Shown here piece by piece: positions 1 through 5,453 of a stretch of DNA of 5,479 bases. The position numbers and the translations under genes were made by a program. The DNA comes from Pseudobdellovibrionaceae bacterium. Lineage in GTDB: Bacteria > Bdellovibrionota > Bdellovibrionia > Bdellovibrionales > JAMPXM01. The stretch is from the NCBI GenBank assembly GCA_913776405.1, contig CAJYOV010000474.1, forward strand, positions 1-5,479, written 5' to 3'. Under the pieces are notes generated by a model that saw only the letters and a list, made by a program, of their open reading frames with translations, was not told the origin of the DNA and made no database searches. The number at the start of each line of letters is the position of its first letter. The stretch's first letter is position 1.

Positions 1-70
1 CCTGCGTGGGTTTCTAGAAAAACGCGCGCCTTCTTGGAAAGTGTCAGAGAGCAAGGGAGTGCAGAAGTGA
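1..70 (+). CDS. Enoyl-CoA hydratase (crotonase) family protein, C-terminal end only; probable methylglutaconyl-CoA hydratase
   Basis: Only the last 22 codons are present, read in the frame starting at base 2 and ending at TGA 68-70. The peptide contains LRGFLEKRAPSWK, which closely resembles the usual C-terminal helix of crotonase-fold hydratases (E-G-x-x-A-F-L-E-K-R-x-P-x-W). Its stop overlaps the GTG start of the biotin carboxylase (GTGA at 67-70), the tight coupling expected inside an operon. Given the carboxylase and HMG-CoA lyase that follow, the likely reaction is hydration of 3-methylglutaconyl-CoA to HMG-CoA in leucine breakdown. The active-site residues lie outside the window, so the family call rests on a short tail and the specificity is inferred from context. 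The C-terminus of a carboxyltransferase beta subunit is the main alternative, but those do not usually end with a FLEKR-type motif. Confidence 0.6.
   Translation, partial: LRGFLEKRAPSWKVSESKGVQK
55..59 (+). promoter_or_regulatory. Ribosome binding site deciding the biotin carboxylase start
   Basis: GGGAG, within AAGGGAG at 53-59, lies 7 bases before GTG 67-69. It lies inside the upstream coding sequence. It is the reason for choosing GTG 67 over the longer in-frame TTG at 34, which has no purine-rich Shine-Dalgarno sequence in the short stretch before it. Confidence 0.7.
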
Positions 71-1554
71 AAATTCAGAAACTCGCAATCGCAAACCGCG
101 GTGAAGTCGCTGTTCGTATCATTCATGCCGCTCAAGAGCTCGGTATCAAGACGGTCCTCTTGCACTCGGAAGCCGATGTCGGCACTCGCGCGTGGCGCAT
201 GGCTGACGAAAAAGTCTGTATCGGTCCCGCACCAACCGCTGAAAGCTATTTGCGTATCGATCGAAACGTCGAAGGCGCTCTGAGCTGCGGTGCCGATGCG
301 ATTCACCCTGGCTTCGGCTTTCTTTCGGAGAACGCCGATTTTGCAGAGGCCGTCGTAAAAGCTGGCTTGATCTTCGTGGGCCCAAAGGCAGAAACGATCC
401 GAGCGCTCGGCGATAAAATTTCAGCGAAGCAGCTCATCGAAAAAGCAAATGTCCCAACAGTGCCAGGTTATGCTGGTAAAGATCAGTCGCTTGAAACACT
501 AGTTTCTCAAGCTGAACGCATCGGTTTTCCGGTGATCGTAAAAGCGGCAGCCGGCGGCGGTGGCCGCGGTATGAAAGTGATTCGTTCCCGCGCGGAAGCG
601 GCAGAGCTGATTGGCTCTGCTCAGCGCGAAGCAAAGTCTGCATTCGGGTCGGAGACCGTTTTCTTAGAAAAGTATCTCGATCATGCTAAACACATCGAAT
701 TCCAAGTCTTCGGCGACTTCACAGGAAAGTGCGTTCACTTGTTCGAGCGCGAGTGTACAGTTCAGCGACGTCACCAAAAGATTATTGAAGAAGCAACGTC
801 TCCTTCGCTGACGCCGAAATTGCGCGACGAGATGGCGAAGGCCGCTGTCGGTCTTGCAGAAAAGGCGGGTTATCAAGGTGCGGGCACGGTCGAGTTTCTC
901 GTTCAAGACGGCGAGTTCTACTTCCTTGAAATGAACACGCGCTTGCAAGTAGAGCATCCCGTGACGGAACTCGTTCTCGGTGTTGATCTCGTGAAAGCGC
1001 AGATCCTGACGGCCGCAAAAGAGTTCGTGATTTGGAAACAATCAGACTTGGTCCCGCGCGGTCATTCGATCGAGTGTCGAGTCTACGCAGAAGACCCTTA
1101 CAATCGCGGGCTCCCATCGACAGGTGAGCTTGTTGGCCTTCAGTGGCCAGAAGGCCCGGGCCGTCGCTTCGAAGTAGGTTTCGAAGCCGGCGATGAGATC
1201 ACGTCGTTCTACGATCCGATGATCGCAAAGGTCATCGTTTGGGATGAGGACCGCCCACGTGCGATTCGCAAGATGCTCAAGACGCTCGATGAATCGATCA
1301 TCTTCGGCGTTCGCGCAAATCTCCCGTATTTGAAAGCGATCCTTTCGCATCCTGAATTTGTTGACGGAACGATGACGACCCAATTCATTCAAAAGCATTT
1401 CCCTGAAGGCTTAGAACCAGTCGAACTTTCAGTAGACGAAAAAGCGTTCGCGGAAAAAGCGATGCAGTCACTCTCGAGCGCGGGTACGGCCGGTGCCTCT
1501 GTCGGAAGTGACCCATTAAGTGGACCGTGGACAGCCGGTTGGAGGCTTGTATGA
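67..1554 (+). CDS. Biotin carboxylase subunit of an acyl-CoA carboxylase, probably methylcrotonyl-CoA carboxylase alpha (carboxylase half)
   Basis: Cytoplasmic ATP-dependent enzyme that carboxylates biotin on a carrier protein with bicarbonate. The 495-residue product begins MKIQKLAIANRGEVAVRI, the standard start of the N-terminal domain. The ATP-grasp domain follows: K117, K159 before the glycine-rich loop AAAGGGGRGM, H209, metal ligands E276 and E288, N290, and the catalytic stretch TRLQVEHPVTE (R292, Q294, E296). R338 lies in ECRVYAEDP. These fall at the same numbers as in E. coli AccC, so the enzyme should be active. RVYAEDP and the FYDPMIAKVIVW region resemble carboxylases for methylcrotonyl- or propionyl-CoA more than housekeeping AccC. 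After about residue 445 there is a low-complexity linker ending GPWTAGWRLV, similar to what precedes the BT/carrier part in one-piece alpha subunits; here a stop intervenes. The start is coupled to the upstream crotonase (GTGA) and the stop to the carrier gene (ATGA). Substrate is inferred from HMG-CoA lyase next door; acetyl- or propionyl-CoA cannot be excluded from this subunit alone. Confidence 0.93.
   Translation: MKIQKLAIANRGEVAVRIIHAAQELGIKTVLLHSEADVGTRAWRMADEKVCIGPAPTAESYLRIDRNVEGALSCGADAIHPGFGFLSENADFAEAVVKAGLIFVGPKAETIRALGDKISAKQLIEKANVPTVPGYAGKDQSLETLVSQAERIGFPVIVKAAAGGGGRGMKVIRSRAEAAELIGSAQREAKSAFGSETVFLEKYLDHAKHIEFQVFGDFTGKCVHLFERECTVQRRHQKIIEEATSPSLTPKLRDEMAKAAVGLAEKAGYQGAGTVEFLVQDGEFYFLEMNTRLQVEHPVTELVLGVDLVKAQILTAAKEFVIWKQSDLVPRGHSIECRVYAEDPYNRGLPSTGELVGLQWPEGPGRRFEVGFEAGDEITSFYDPMIAKVIVWDEDRPRAIRKMLKTLDESIIFGVRANLPYLKAILSHPEFVDGTMTTQFIQKHFPEGLEPVELSVDEKAFAEKAMQSLSSAGTAGASVGSDPLSGPWTAGWRLV
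1541..1545 (+). promoter_or_regulatory. Strong ribosome binding site for the biotin carrier gene
   Basis: A perfect GGAGG lies 5 bases before ATG 1551-1553, inside the final codons of the biotin carboxylase gene. It fixes the carrier start at 1551 instead of the in-frame GTG at 1527. It also argues for independent re-initiation at the ATGA junction and against a ribosomal frameshift making a fused protein. Confidence 0.8.
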
Positions 1555-1937
1555 AGCAGGTGCAATTCGAGATCGATGGTCGACTTGTAACGGGCACGAT
1601 CGCTCAGCATCGCGGCACCCTTTGGGCGCACGTAGAGGGCCGCACGTTCACGGTCGAGGCAGCGGGCCGTACACGCCGAGGTGCAAAAGGTGCAGGTGGT
1701 GGTTCGGCAAACCCTGGTGAACTTGCAGCACCAATGCCGGGAAAGATCATTAAGGTTATGGTGAATCCAGGAGCAAAAGTAGCGGCTGGTGATGTCGTCA
1801 TCGTCATGGAAGCGATGAAGATGGAATACACGTTGAAAGCTGCGGCTGCCGGTAAGGTTGCCAGCATCACGTGCGAGCCGGGAGAACAAGTTCCACACGG
1901 AAAAGTTCTCGCAAAACTTGATCTGGAAAAGGCGTAA
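1551..1937 (+). CDS. Biotin carboxyl carrier protein (biotinyl domain half of a split acyl-CoA carboxylase alpha subunit)
   Basis: A 128-residue cytoplasmic carrier whose biotinylated lysine moves carboxyl groups from the biotin carboxylase to the carboxyltransferase. The C-terminal biotinyl domain spans about residues 58-128: AAPMPGKI opens it, and EAMKM holds the biotin-accepting lysine K90 (codon 1818-1820), 38 residues from the end. Residues 1-46 are beta-rich (FEIDGRLVTGTIAQHRGTLW) and resemble the end of the BT (biotin carboxylase-carboxyltransferase interaction) region of methylcrotonyl/propionyl-CoA carboxylase alpha subunits. A Gly/Ala-rich linker (about 47-57) separates the two parts. 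This is unlike E. coli AccB, which has a longer Ala/Pro-rich linker and no BT-like segment. The start overlaps the biotin carboxylase stop (ATGA), and HMG-CoA lyase starts 3 bases after its stop. Biotin attachment would need a biotin protein ligase encoded elsewhere. Confidence 0.92.
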   Translation: MKQVQFEIDGRLVTGTIAQHRGTLWAHVEGRTFTVEAAGRTRRGAKGAGGGSANPGELAAPMPGKIIKVMVNPGAKVAAGDVVIVMEAMKMEYTLKAAAAGKVASITCEPGEQVPHGKVLAKLDLEKA

Positions 1938-1940
1938 GCA

Positions 1941-2873
1941 ATGAGCCGTAAGGTGACGATCGTCGAAGTGGGGGCACGAGACGGTCTGCAAAACGAAAAG
2001 AAAGTTCTCGATCAGTCGACACGACTTGAATTCGCAGAACGTTTGGCTAAAGCCGGTGTTAAAAATATCGAGCTTGGTTCTTTCGTTTCGCCCAAGTGGG
2101 TGCCGCAGATGGCAGGCTCTGCCGAATTGATCCGCGAAGCACTGAAACGACGTGACCAAGGTATCGAGCCTTGGAAGCACATGGACATCTCGGCCCTTGT
2201 TCCAAACCCGCGCGGCATGCAAGACGCTCTCGAAGCGGGCGTAAAGCACATCGCGATCTTCGCGTCCGCAAGCGAGTCGTTTGCGCAGAAGAATATTAAC
2301 TGCACGATCGATGAAAGTTTCGTTCGATTCCAAGAGGTGATGGCGCTTGCGAAAGCAAAGGACGTTCGTGTTCGCGGGTATCTCTCGATGTGCTTCGGTT
2401 GCCCGTTTGAAGGTGAAATCTCAGAAGGCGTTGTTGTTCGCCTCGTGAAGAAACTCGTCAACCTCGGTGTTTACGAGGTCTCGATCGGTGACACCGTCGG
2501 AATCGCCGACCCAGCGCAAGTCCGCCGCTTAGGCGCAAAACTTGTCGACGCAGTCGGTGCTGACCGCTTGGCTATGCATTTCCACGACACTCGTGGCACT
2601 GCGATCGCAAACGTCCTTGCGTCTCTTGATCTCGGGATTCGTACGTTCGATGCAAGTCTCGGGGGATTAGGCGGCTGCCCTTATGCGCCTTCAGCAACGG
2701 GCAATGTCGCGACTGAAGACGTCGTTTACATGCTTCACCGCATGGGCTTCGACACGGGCCTCGATTTACCGACGCTGATCGAGACCAATAAATGGATGAC
2801 AGAAAAAATCGGTCACGAACTTCCGTCTCGTGTCGGTAAAGCCGGCTTATTAGAAGTGAAGCCAATTAAATAG
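1941..2873 (+). CDS. Hydroxymethylglutaryl-CoA lyase
   Basis: Cleaves (S)-3-hydroxy-3-methylglutaryl-CoA to acetyl-CoA and acetoacetate, the last step of leucine catabolism. It is a 310-residue TIM-barrel enzyme of the HMGL-like / DRE-TIM family. Visible catalytic features are EVGARDGLQNE (R13, D14), SFVSPKWVPQMA at 47-58, the divalent-metal histidines in HFHDTRG (H213, H215), and the signature loop GGLGGCPYAP with catalytic C246 and N255 in TGNVATED. The spacing H213-C246-N255 matches human HMGCL (H233, C266, N275). Two local differences from the human enzyme are about 8 extra residues between WVPQMA and LVPN, and S251 where glycine is normal in the signature loop. The start ATG lies 3 bases after the carrier stop, with an A/G-rich GGAAAAGG at 1925-1932 as a likely ribosome site. 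The specific residues and the carboxylase neighbours make this call secure over homocitrate or isopropylmalate synthases. Confidence 0.95.
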   Translation: MSRKVTIVEVGARDGLQNEKKVLDQSTRLEFAERLAKAGVKNIELGSFVSPKWVPQMAGSAELIREALKRRDQGIEPWKHMDISALVPNPRGMQDALEAGVKHIAIFASASESFAQKNINCTIDESFVRFQEVMALAKAKDVRVRGYLSMCFGCPFEGEISEGVVVRLVKKLVNLGVYEVSIGDTVGIADPAQVRRLGAKLVDAVGADRLAMHFHDTRGTAIANVLASLDLGIRTFDASLGGLGGCPYAPSATGNVATEDVVYMLHRMGFDTGLDLPTLIETNKWMTEKIGHELPSRVGKAGLLEVKPIK

Positions 2874-2904
2874 CAGCTTCGTTTGTCAAGCAGAGCCAAA
2901 CCAG

Positions 2905-3753
2905 TCAGTGCGAGTCACTCAATGGTGCGAGCGTTCGCGATCCAACCACGGTGATTTCTGGGACAATTTCTTTCACGAGATCGAAGTTTCGAAACGCCTC
3001 GCATTGCTCCGAGGTGATCTGGTCATTCCCAGTTCCCATCGTTCCGCCTAGAATATTTCTCACATCATCAGGCACGTGATTTCTATTTCCGAGAACATGT
3101 GCCAGTTCATGAGCCTCAACACTATAGCTCTTGTCTTTGAACGATGGCCAGTATGCGGGCCTGAGAATCGATGCGGTCATCCATGCGCCGTCTTGGAAGG
3201 GGCCAGGTGGGGTGTGGAATCTGGGCGTGGCCCAAGCCGTGTAGCCATTCATCGATTTCTCAACGAAGAAGAAAATCGGTTTTGGAAGAGTCGGGATAGC
3301 TTCGGCAATCTTCACGTCGAGACCCGCATACGGCTTATCGATCACAACCGACTTCAGACCAAACGGCGGATCGACGATATGGATTTTCGAGAACTCAATT
3401 TTGATACCGCATTGAGCGTAGATAACTCCAACACGCTCCATCGCGCGTCCGACGTGCAGTTCGCTCCATCCTGAGTGCCGGAAGAGAACTAGTGTGGGTG
3501 TCAGCTCGTGAGTAAAGTGGTCAGGCCGTTGAGCTGCGAGATCAGAGATTGATGTTGAGCGAAACGTCTTAACGTCGGGGTTTTTGAAACCTCTCTGAAT
3601 CCAACTCAATGAGTCCTCAGGATGACTCGTCGTCACTCGCGGCTCAGCTTGAACCTGAAACCAAAATAACGCTGCAAAAACGAAAGTTGCCAAGCGGAAG
3701 ATCGCTTTCGTTCTCGTGAATTTTACGTCTGAGGGCTTTGAGAAATAGGTCAT
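2905..3753 (-). CDS. Secreted zincin-like metallopeptidase family protein (uncharacterised)
   Basis: Residue numbers here count from ATG 3753 (282 residues). A TTG two codons earlier (3759) is also in frame, and neither start has a good ribosome site. Residues 1-36 look like a Sec signal peptide: a basic n-region (K7, K11, R14, K16), a hydrophobic stretch (about 21-32) and a probable signal peptidase I site VQA|EP. The mature part has the zinc-peptidase motif H215-E216-L-A-H219, then VLGNRNH226 and VPDD. A met-turn-like NILGGTMG follows at about 233-240. In metzincins the third ligand is at HExxHxxGxxH; here the histidine is one residue later (HExxHxxGxxxH). Two cysteines in the mature part, in YAQCGI (C115) and SEQCEAF (C251), could form a disulfide. 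The likely site of action is the periplasm or outside the cell, with unknown substrate. The gene converges on HMG-CoA lyase (31-base gap) and is divergent from the 3929 gene. The function is inferred from motif only; a non-proteolytic metal protein is possible. Confidence 0.72.
   Translation of the reverse strand: MTYFSKPSDVKFTRTKAIFRLATFVFAALFWFQVQAEPRVTTSHPEDSLSWIQRGFKNPDVKTFRSTSISDLAAQRPDHFTHELTPTLVLFRHSGWSELHVGRAMERVGVIYAQCGIKIEFSKIHIVDPPFGLKSVVIDKPYAGLDVKIAEAIPTLPKPIFFFVEKSMNGYTAWATPRFHTPPGPFQDGAWMTASILRPAYWPSFKDKSYSVEAHELAHVLGNRNHVPDDVRNILGGTMGTGNDQITSEQCEAFRNFDLVKEIVPEITVVGSRTLAPLSDSH
3076..3111 (-). other. Zinc-binding HExxHxxGxxxH motif within the metallopeptidase-like gene
   Basis: These codons encode HELAHVLGNRNH. 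The two histidines and the glutamate of HExxH are intact, and the glycine sits at the metzincin position. The third possible histidine ligand is at position 12 of the motif instead of 11, where there is an asparagine. Confidence 0.8.
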
Positions 3754-3928
3754 CGCCAAAGCGTGGTTGCGTGATCCATGCCATCTTTATTGACGCTCCA
3801 AACTTGGCCCAGAACCTGCTTTTTGAGAGAGAACGTGGGCTCTTCTCGAATTGGATGAGCGAGCAAGGTGTCTAGGATGTGGACACCTTTGAAAAGTTGA
3901 TAGAGGACCGAAAAACGAGGCGCAAGCG
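3754..3928. other. Intergenic region between two divergent genes
   Basis: These 175 bases separate the minus-strand metallopeptidase start from the plus-strand start at 3929, so promoters for both should lie here. A perfect inverted repeat is present (listed separately). On the + strand TTGGAT at 3851-3856 and TAGGAT at 3873-3878, 16 bases apart, form only a weak sigma-70-like pair. On the - strand I see no convincing pair. GAGG at 3917-3920 is a modest ribosome site for the 3929 start. The minus strand stays open across the whole stretch (a frame ending at 3750), which may be chance. Confidence 0.55.
3865..3889. repeat. Perfect 8-bp inverted repeat with 9-base spacer, possible operator
   Basis: AAGGTGTC at 3865-3872 is the exact reverse complement of GACACCTT at 3882-3889. 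The spacer TAGGATGTG contains TAGGAT, which could serve as a -10 element for the plus-strand gene. Half-site centres are 17 bp apart, suitable for a dimeric repressor. The repeat ends 39 bases before ATG 3929. No T-run follows, so it is not a typical terminator. It could instead form an RNA hairpin in a leader. Confidence 0.45.
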
Positions 3929-5338
3929 ATGATGGAACTACCGAAAAACCGCATTCTGAAAGGGCTCGTCTACGCGACAACCGTAGCCGTTGTGCTTTGT
4001 TATGCTTGGTTGACGGCTCGTTTGATGGAACCAAGCTTTAAGTCGCCGCCAAGCGTGGCGGTGTCGGTCTTTGCGCGGACGGCGAACGCGATCGAATTCT
4101 TTGAAGACATCGCTCGCGATCACGTCGTCGAGACTGCACGACTTACGGATGAACTCGAATGGGCGCAGTCGAAGTTTCAGCTGCTAGGCGCGTTGAGACC
4201 GCCTCTCCGAGTTGTCGTCAATCTCGATAAGACAAATCGACTGATCGTGACGGCAGACCGAATCGAAATCGGCACAGCTGTTTTGAAAGCAAAGGGCCAA
4301 CTGAAGAAAGCAATCGTGAAAGCGTGGCTCTTGCAACGAGTTTCACCGGATTTAAGTTCATCGCTTCTACGGTTGGAAGTGGCGAGCGACTTTTTACTGG
4401 CGGTACTAGATGGCGGTCTGTCTCTCGAAGCGCCGGGTCAAACCGACGTTCTCGATTATACGGCGGAAGTTTCGCCTTGGTGGAGCTTTGCGGACAACTA
4501 CAAGGGCCTCTGTAAGAGTCCGTGGCGAAGTTTAGAAGTCAGCTCGCTCTGCGAGACGGCATCTTCATTCGAGACGAAGGCAAACGAGCAGCCGGAGATG
4601 GAAATCTCGAATCTTTCTTTTAGGCCTTTCCTGGGTCAGCAGCTTTGGCTCAGCTATTTGAAAACACCGATGCGCGAACGTGAACACTTCGTGCGTGCCT
4701 GGCTTGCGTCAATCTCGGAAGCGGACGGCGAATCTTTGGATGACGGCGGGACAGTCAGTGCGATGACGGCTGGAGTTTCAGAGGTCGCGATTGAAACGGG
4801 CTCTCACAACTGGCCACGCCGTCTGAAAGAAGAAATGGATCAGCTTTTATCCGCCGATCTTGATCCACGAAGCGAAGAACGCTCGAAGTGGAGCACAAAG
4901 CTTGATGCGCCTCTTATCGTGATCGATCCGAAGGGTCGTGTGACGGCGCCAGGCACTCTGAAACTTGCAACCGATGAAATCAAGATTCGAAAAGCGAAGC
5001 TCGCGTTCTTAACATCATGCCAGGCTCCGACTTTGGAAACGCTGACATCACTCCCAGTCGATGCCGCGCGCGTCGTTTGGAAGCCCGAGTGCGATGAACG
5101 AAAAAACGACTTCATCCAGGTGAGACCTTCATCGGTCGCGCTTGCGCTGAAGCGGGGTTTGGCTAAACCGAATGACCGACTTGATGCCTTCGTACATTGG
5201 GCTCTCAAAAGCCCAAAGGCCTCCGAATCTGATCTCTTGGGCGTAAAGGACGCCACATGGGACAGTTCAAAAAAAGCCTTTAAGGTCAGAGGCGCGCTCG
5301 AAGCGGTCGAAGAGTTTCGGCTTTCGAGTCGCATGTAG
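3929..5338 (+). CDS. Hypothetical membrane-anchored protein with large probable periplasmic domain
   Basis: I do not recognise this 469-residue protein. Residues 1-11 are basic (K6, R8, K11), and about 12-33 form one hydrophobic segment, VYATTVAVVLCYAWLTARL being its core. The positive-inside rule predicts an N-terminal anchor with the rest outside the cytoplasmic membrane. VVLC is not a lipobox, since leucine precedes the cysteine. An uncleaved anchor is more likely than a signal peptide, though LTA|RL could be cut. Residues about 50-85 are helical and charged, followed by a beta-rich part (RVVVNL, RLIVTADRIEI), a helical part to about 162, and a Trp-rich stretch (SPWWSF, KSPWRS). Four cysteines outside the membrane (C195, C208, C364, C388) could make two disulfides. 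The last 140 residues include APLIVIDPKGRV and look like a second folded unit. No catalytic motif is visible. The start is ATG 3929 or the adjacent ATG 3932, after an in-frame stop at 3890-3892. It is divergent from the metallopeptidase gene; a functional link is unproven. Confidence 0.8.
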   Translation: MMELPKNRILKGLVYATTVAVVLCYAWLTARLMEPSFKSPPSVAVSVFARTANAIEFFEDIARDHVVETARLTDELEWAQSKFQLLGALRPPLRVVVNLDKTNRLIVTADRIEIGTAVLKAKGQLKKAIVKAWLLQRVSPDLSSSLLRLEVASDFLLAVLDGGLSLEAPGQTDVLDYTAEVSPWWSFADNYKGLCKSPWRSLEVSSLCETASSFETKANEQPEMEISNLSFRPFLGQQLWLSYLKTPMREREHFVRAWLASISEADGESLDDGGTVSAMTAGVSEVAIETGSHNWPRRLKEEMDQLLSADLDPRSEERSKWSTKLDAPLIVIDPKGRVTAPGTLKLATDEIKIRKAKLAFLTSCQAPTLETLTSLPVDAARVVWKPECDERKNDFIQVRPSSVALALKRGLAKPNDRLDAFVHWALKSPKASESDLLGVKDATWDSSKKAFKVRGALEAVEEFRLSSRM

Positions 5339-5353
5339 ACTGAGCGAGTCCAA

Positions 5354-5386
5354 AGAGCGTGCAGACGTTCTCGAGAGCGCGCAGAC
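5354..5386. repeat. Imperfect 13-bp direct repeat, 20-bp period
   Basis: AGAGCGTGCAGAC (5354-5366) recurs as AGAGCGCGCAGAC (5374-5386) with one mismatch. The 20-bp period is close to two helical turns. The palindrome TCTCGAGA at 5369-5376 lies between and partly within the copies. It could be a pair of protein-binding sites or a chance duplication. Confidence 0.4.
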
Positions 5387-5434
5387 CACAGGTCTAGTTT
5401 CAGTAATTAAGACCTTCTCAAATCTCAGAGATAC

Positions 5435-5453
5435 GTGTAAGTTAAGTGTAAGT
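5435..5453. repeat. GTGTAAGT direct repeat, 11-bp period
   Basis: GTGTAAGT occurs at 5435-5442 and exactly again at 5446-5453, one helical turn apart, so both copies present the same DNA face. This is a typical layout for tandem activator or response-regulator half-sites. A downstream gene beyond the window could use it. The evidence is only the spacing and identity. Confidence 0.4.

Noticed and set aside
34..66. TTG 34 as the start of the biotin carboxylase
   Set aside because: It adds 11 non-conserved residues and lacks a ribosome site. GTG 67 has AAGGGAG at good spacing and overlaps the upstream stop.
1527..1550. GTG 1527 as the start of the biotin carrier
   Set aside because: ATG 1551 sits 5 bases after GGAGG and forms the ATGA overlap; the 8 extra residues have no support.
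1389..2333. Long (314-codon) open frame on the minus strand
   Set aside because: It lies antisense to three genes with clear catalytic motifs. Its translation is rich in Arg, Cys, His and Phe with no recognisable domain, as expected of an antisense shadow.
2874..2940. Terminator between the convergent genes (small stems AGTG/CACT and GCGA/TCGC)
   Set aside because: The stems are only 4 bp, lie mainly inside the peptidase coding end, and have no T-run on either strand.
3076..3474. 132-codon plus-strand open frame
   Set aside because: It is antisense to the metallopeptidase-like gene, which has a signal peptide and HExxH. The plus frame has neither a ribosome site nor a recognisable domain.
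3790..3820. TTGACG as a -35 promoter element
   Set aside because: There is no -10-like sequence 16-18 bases downstream on the plus strand.
3771..3875. 34-codon plus-strand frame from GTG 3771
   Set aside because: It is short, lacks a ribosome site and resembles nothing; it is likely chance.
4840..5334. 164-codon minus-strand open frame
   Set aside because: It is entirely antisense to the 3929 gene, Ser-rich with no motif, and best explained as the complement of that coding sequence.
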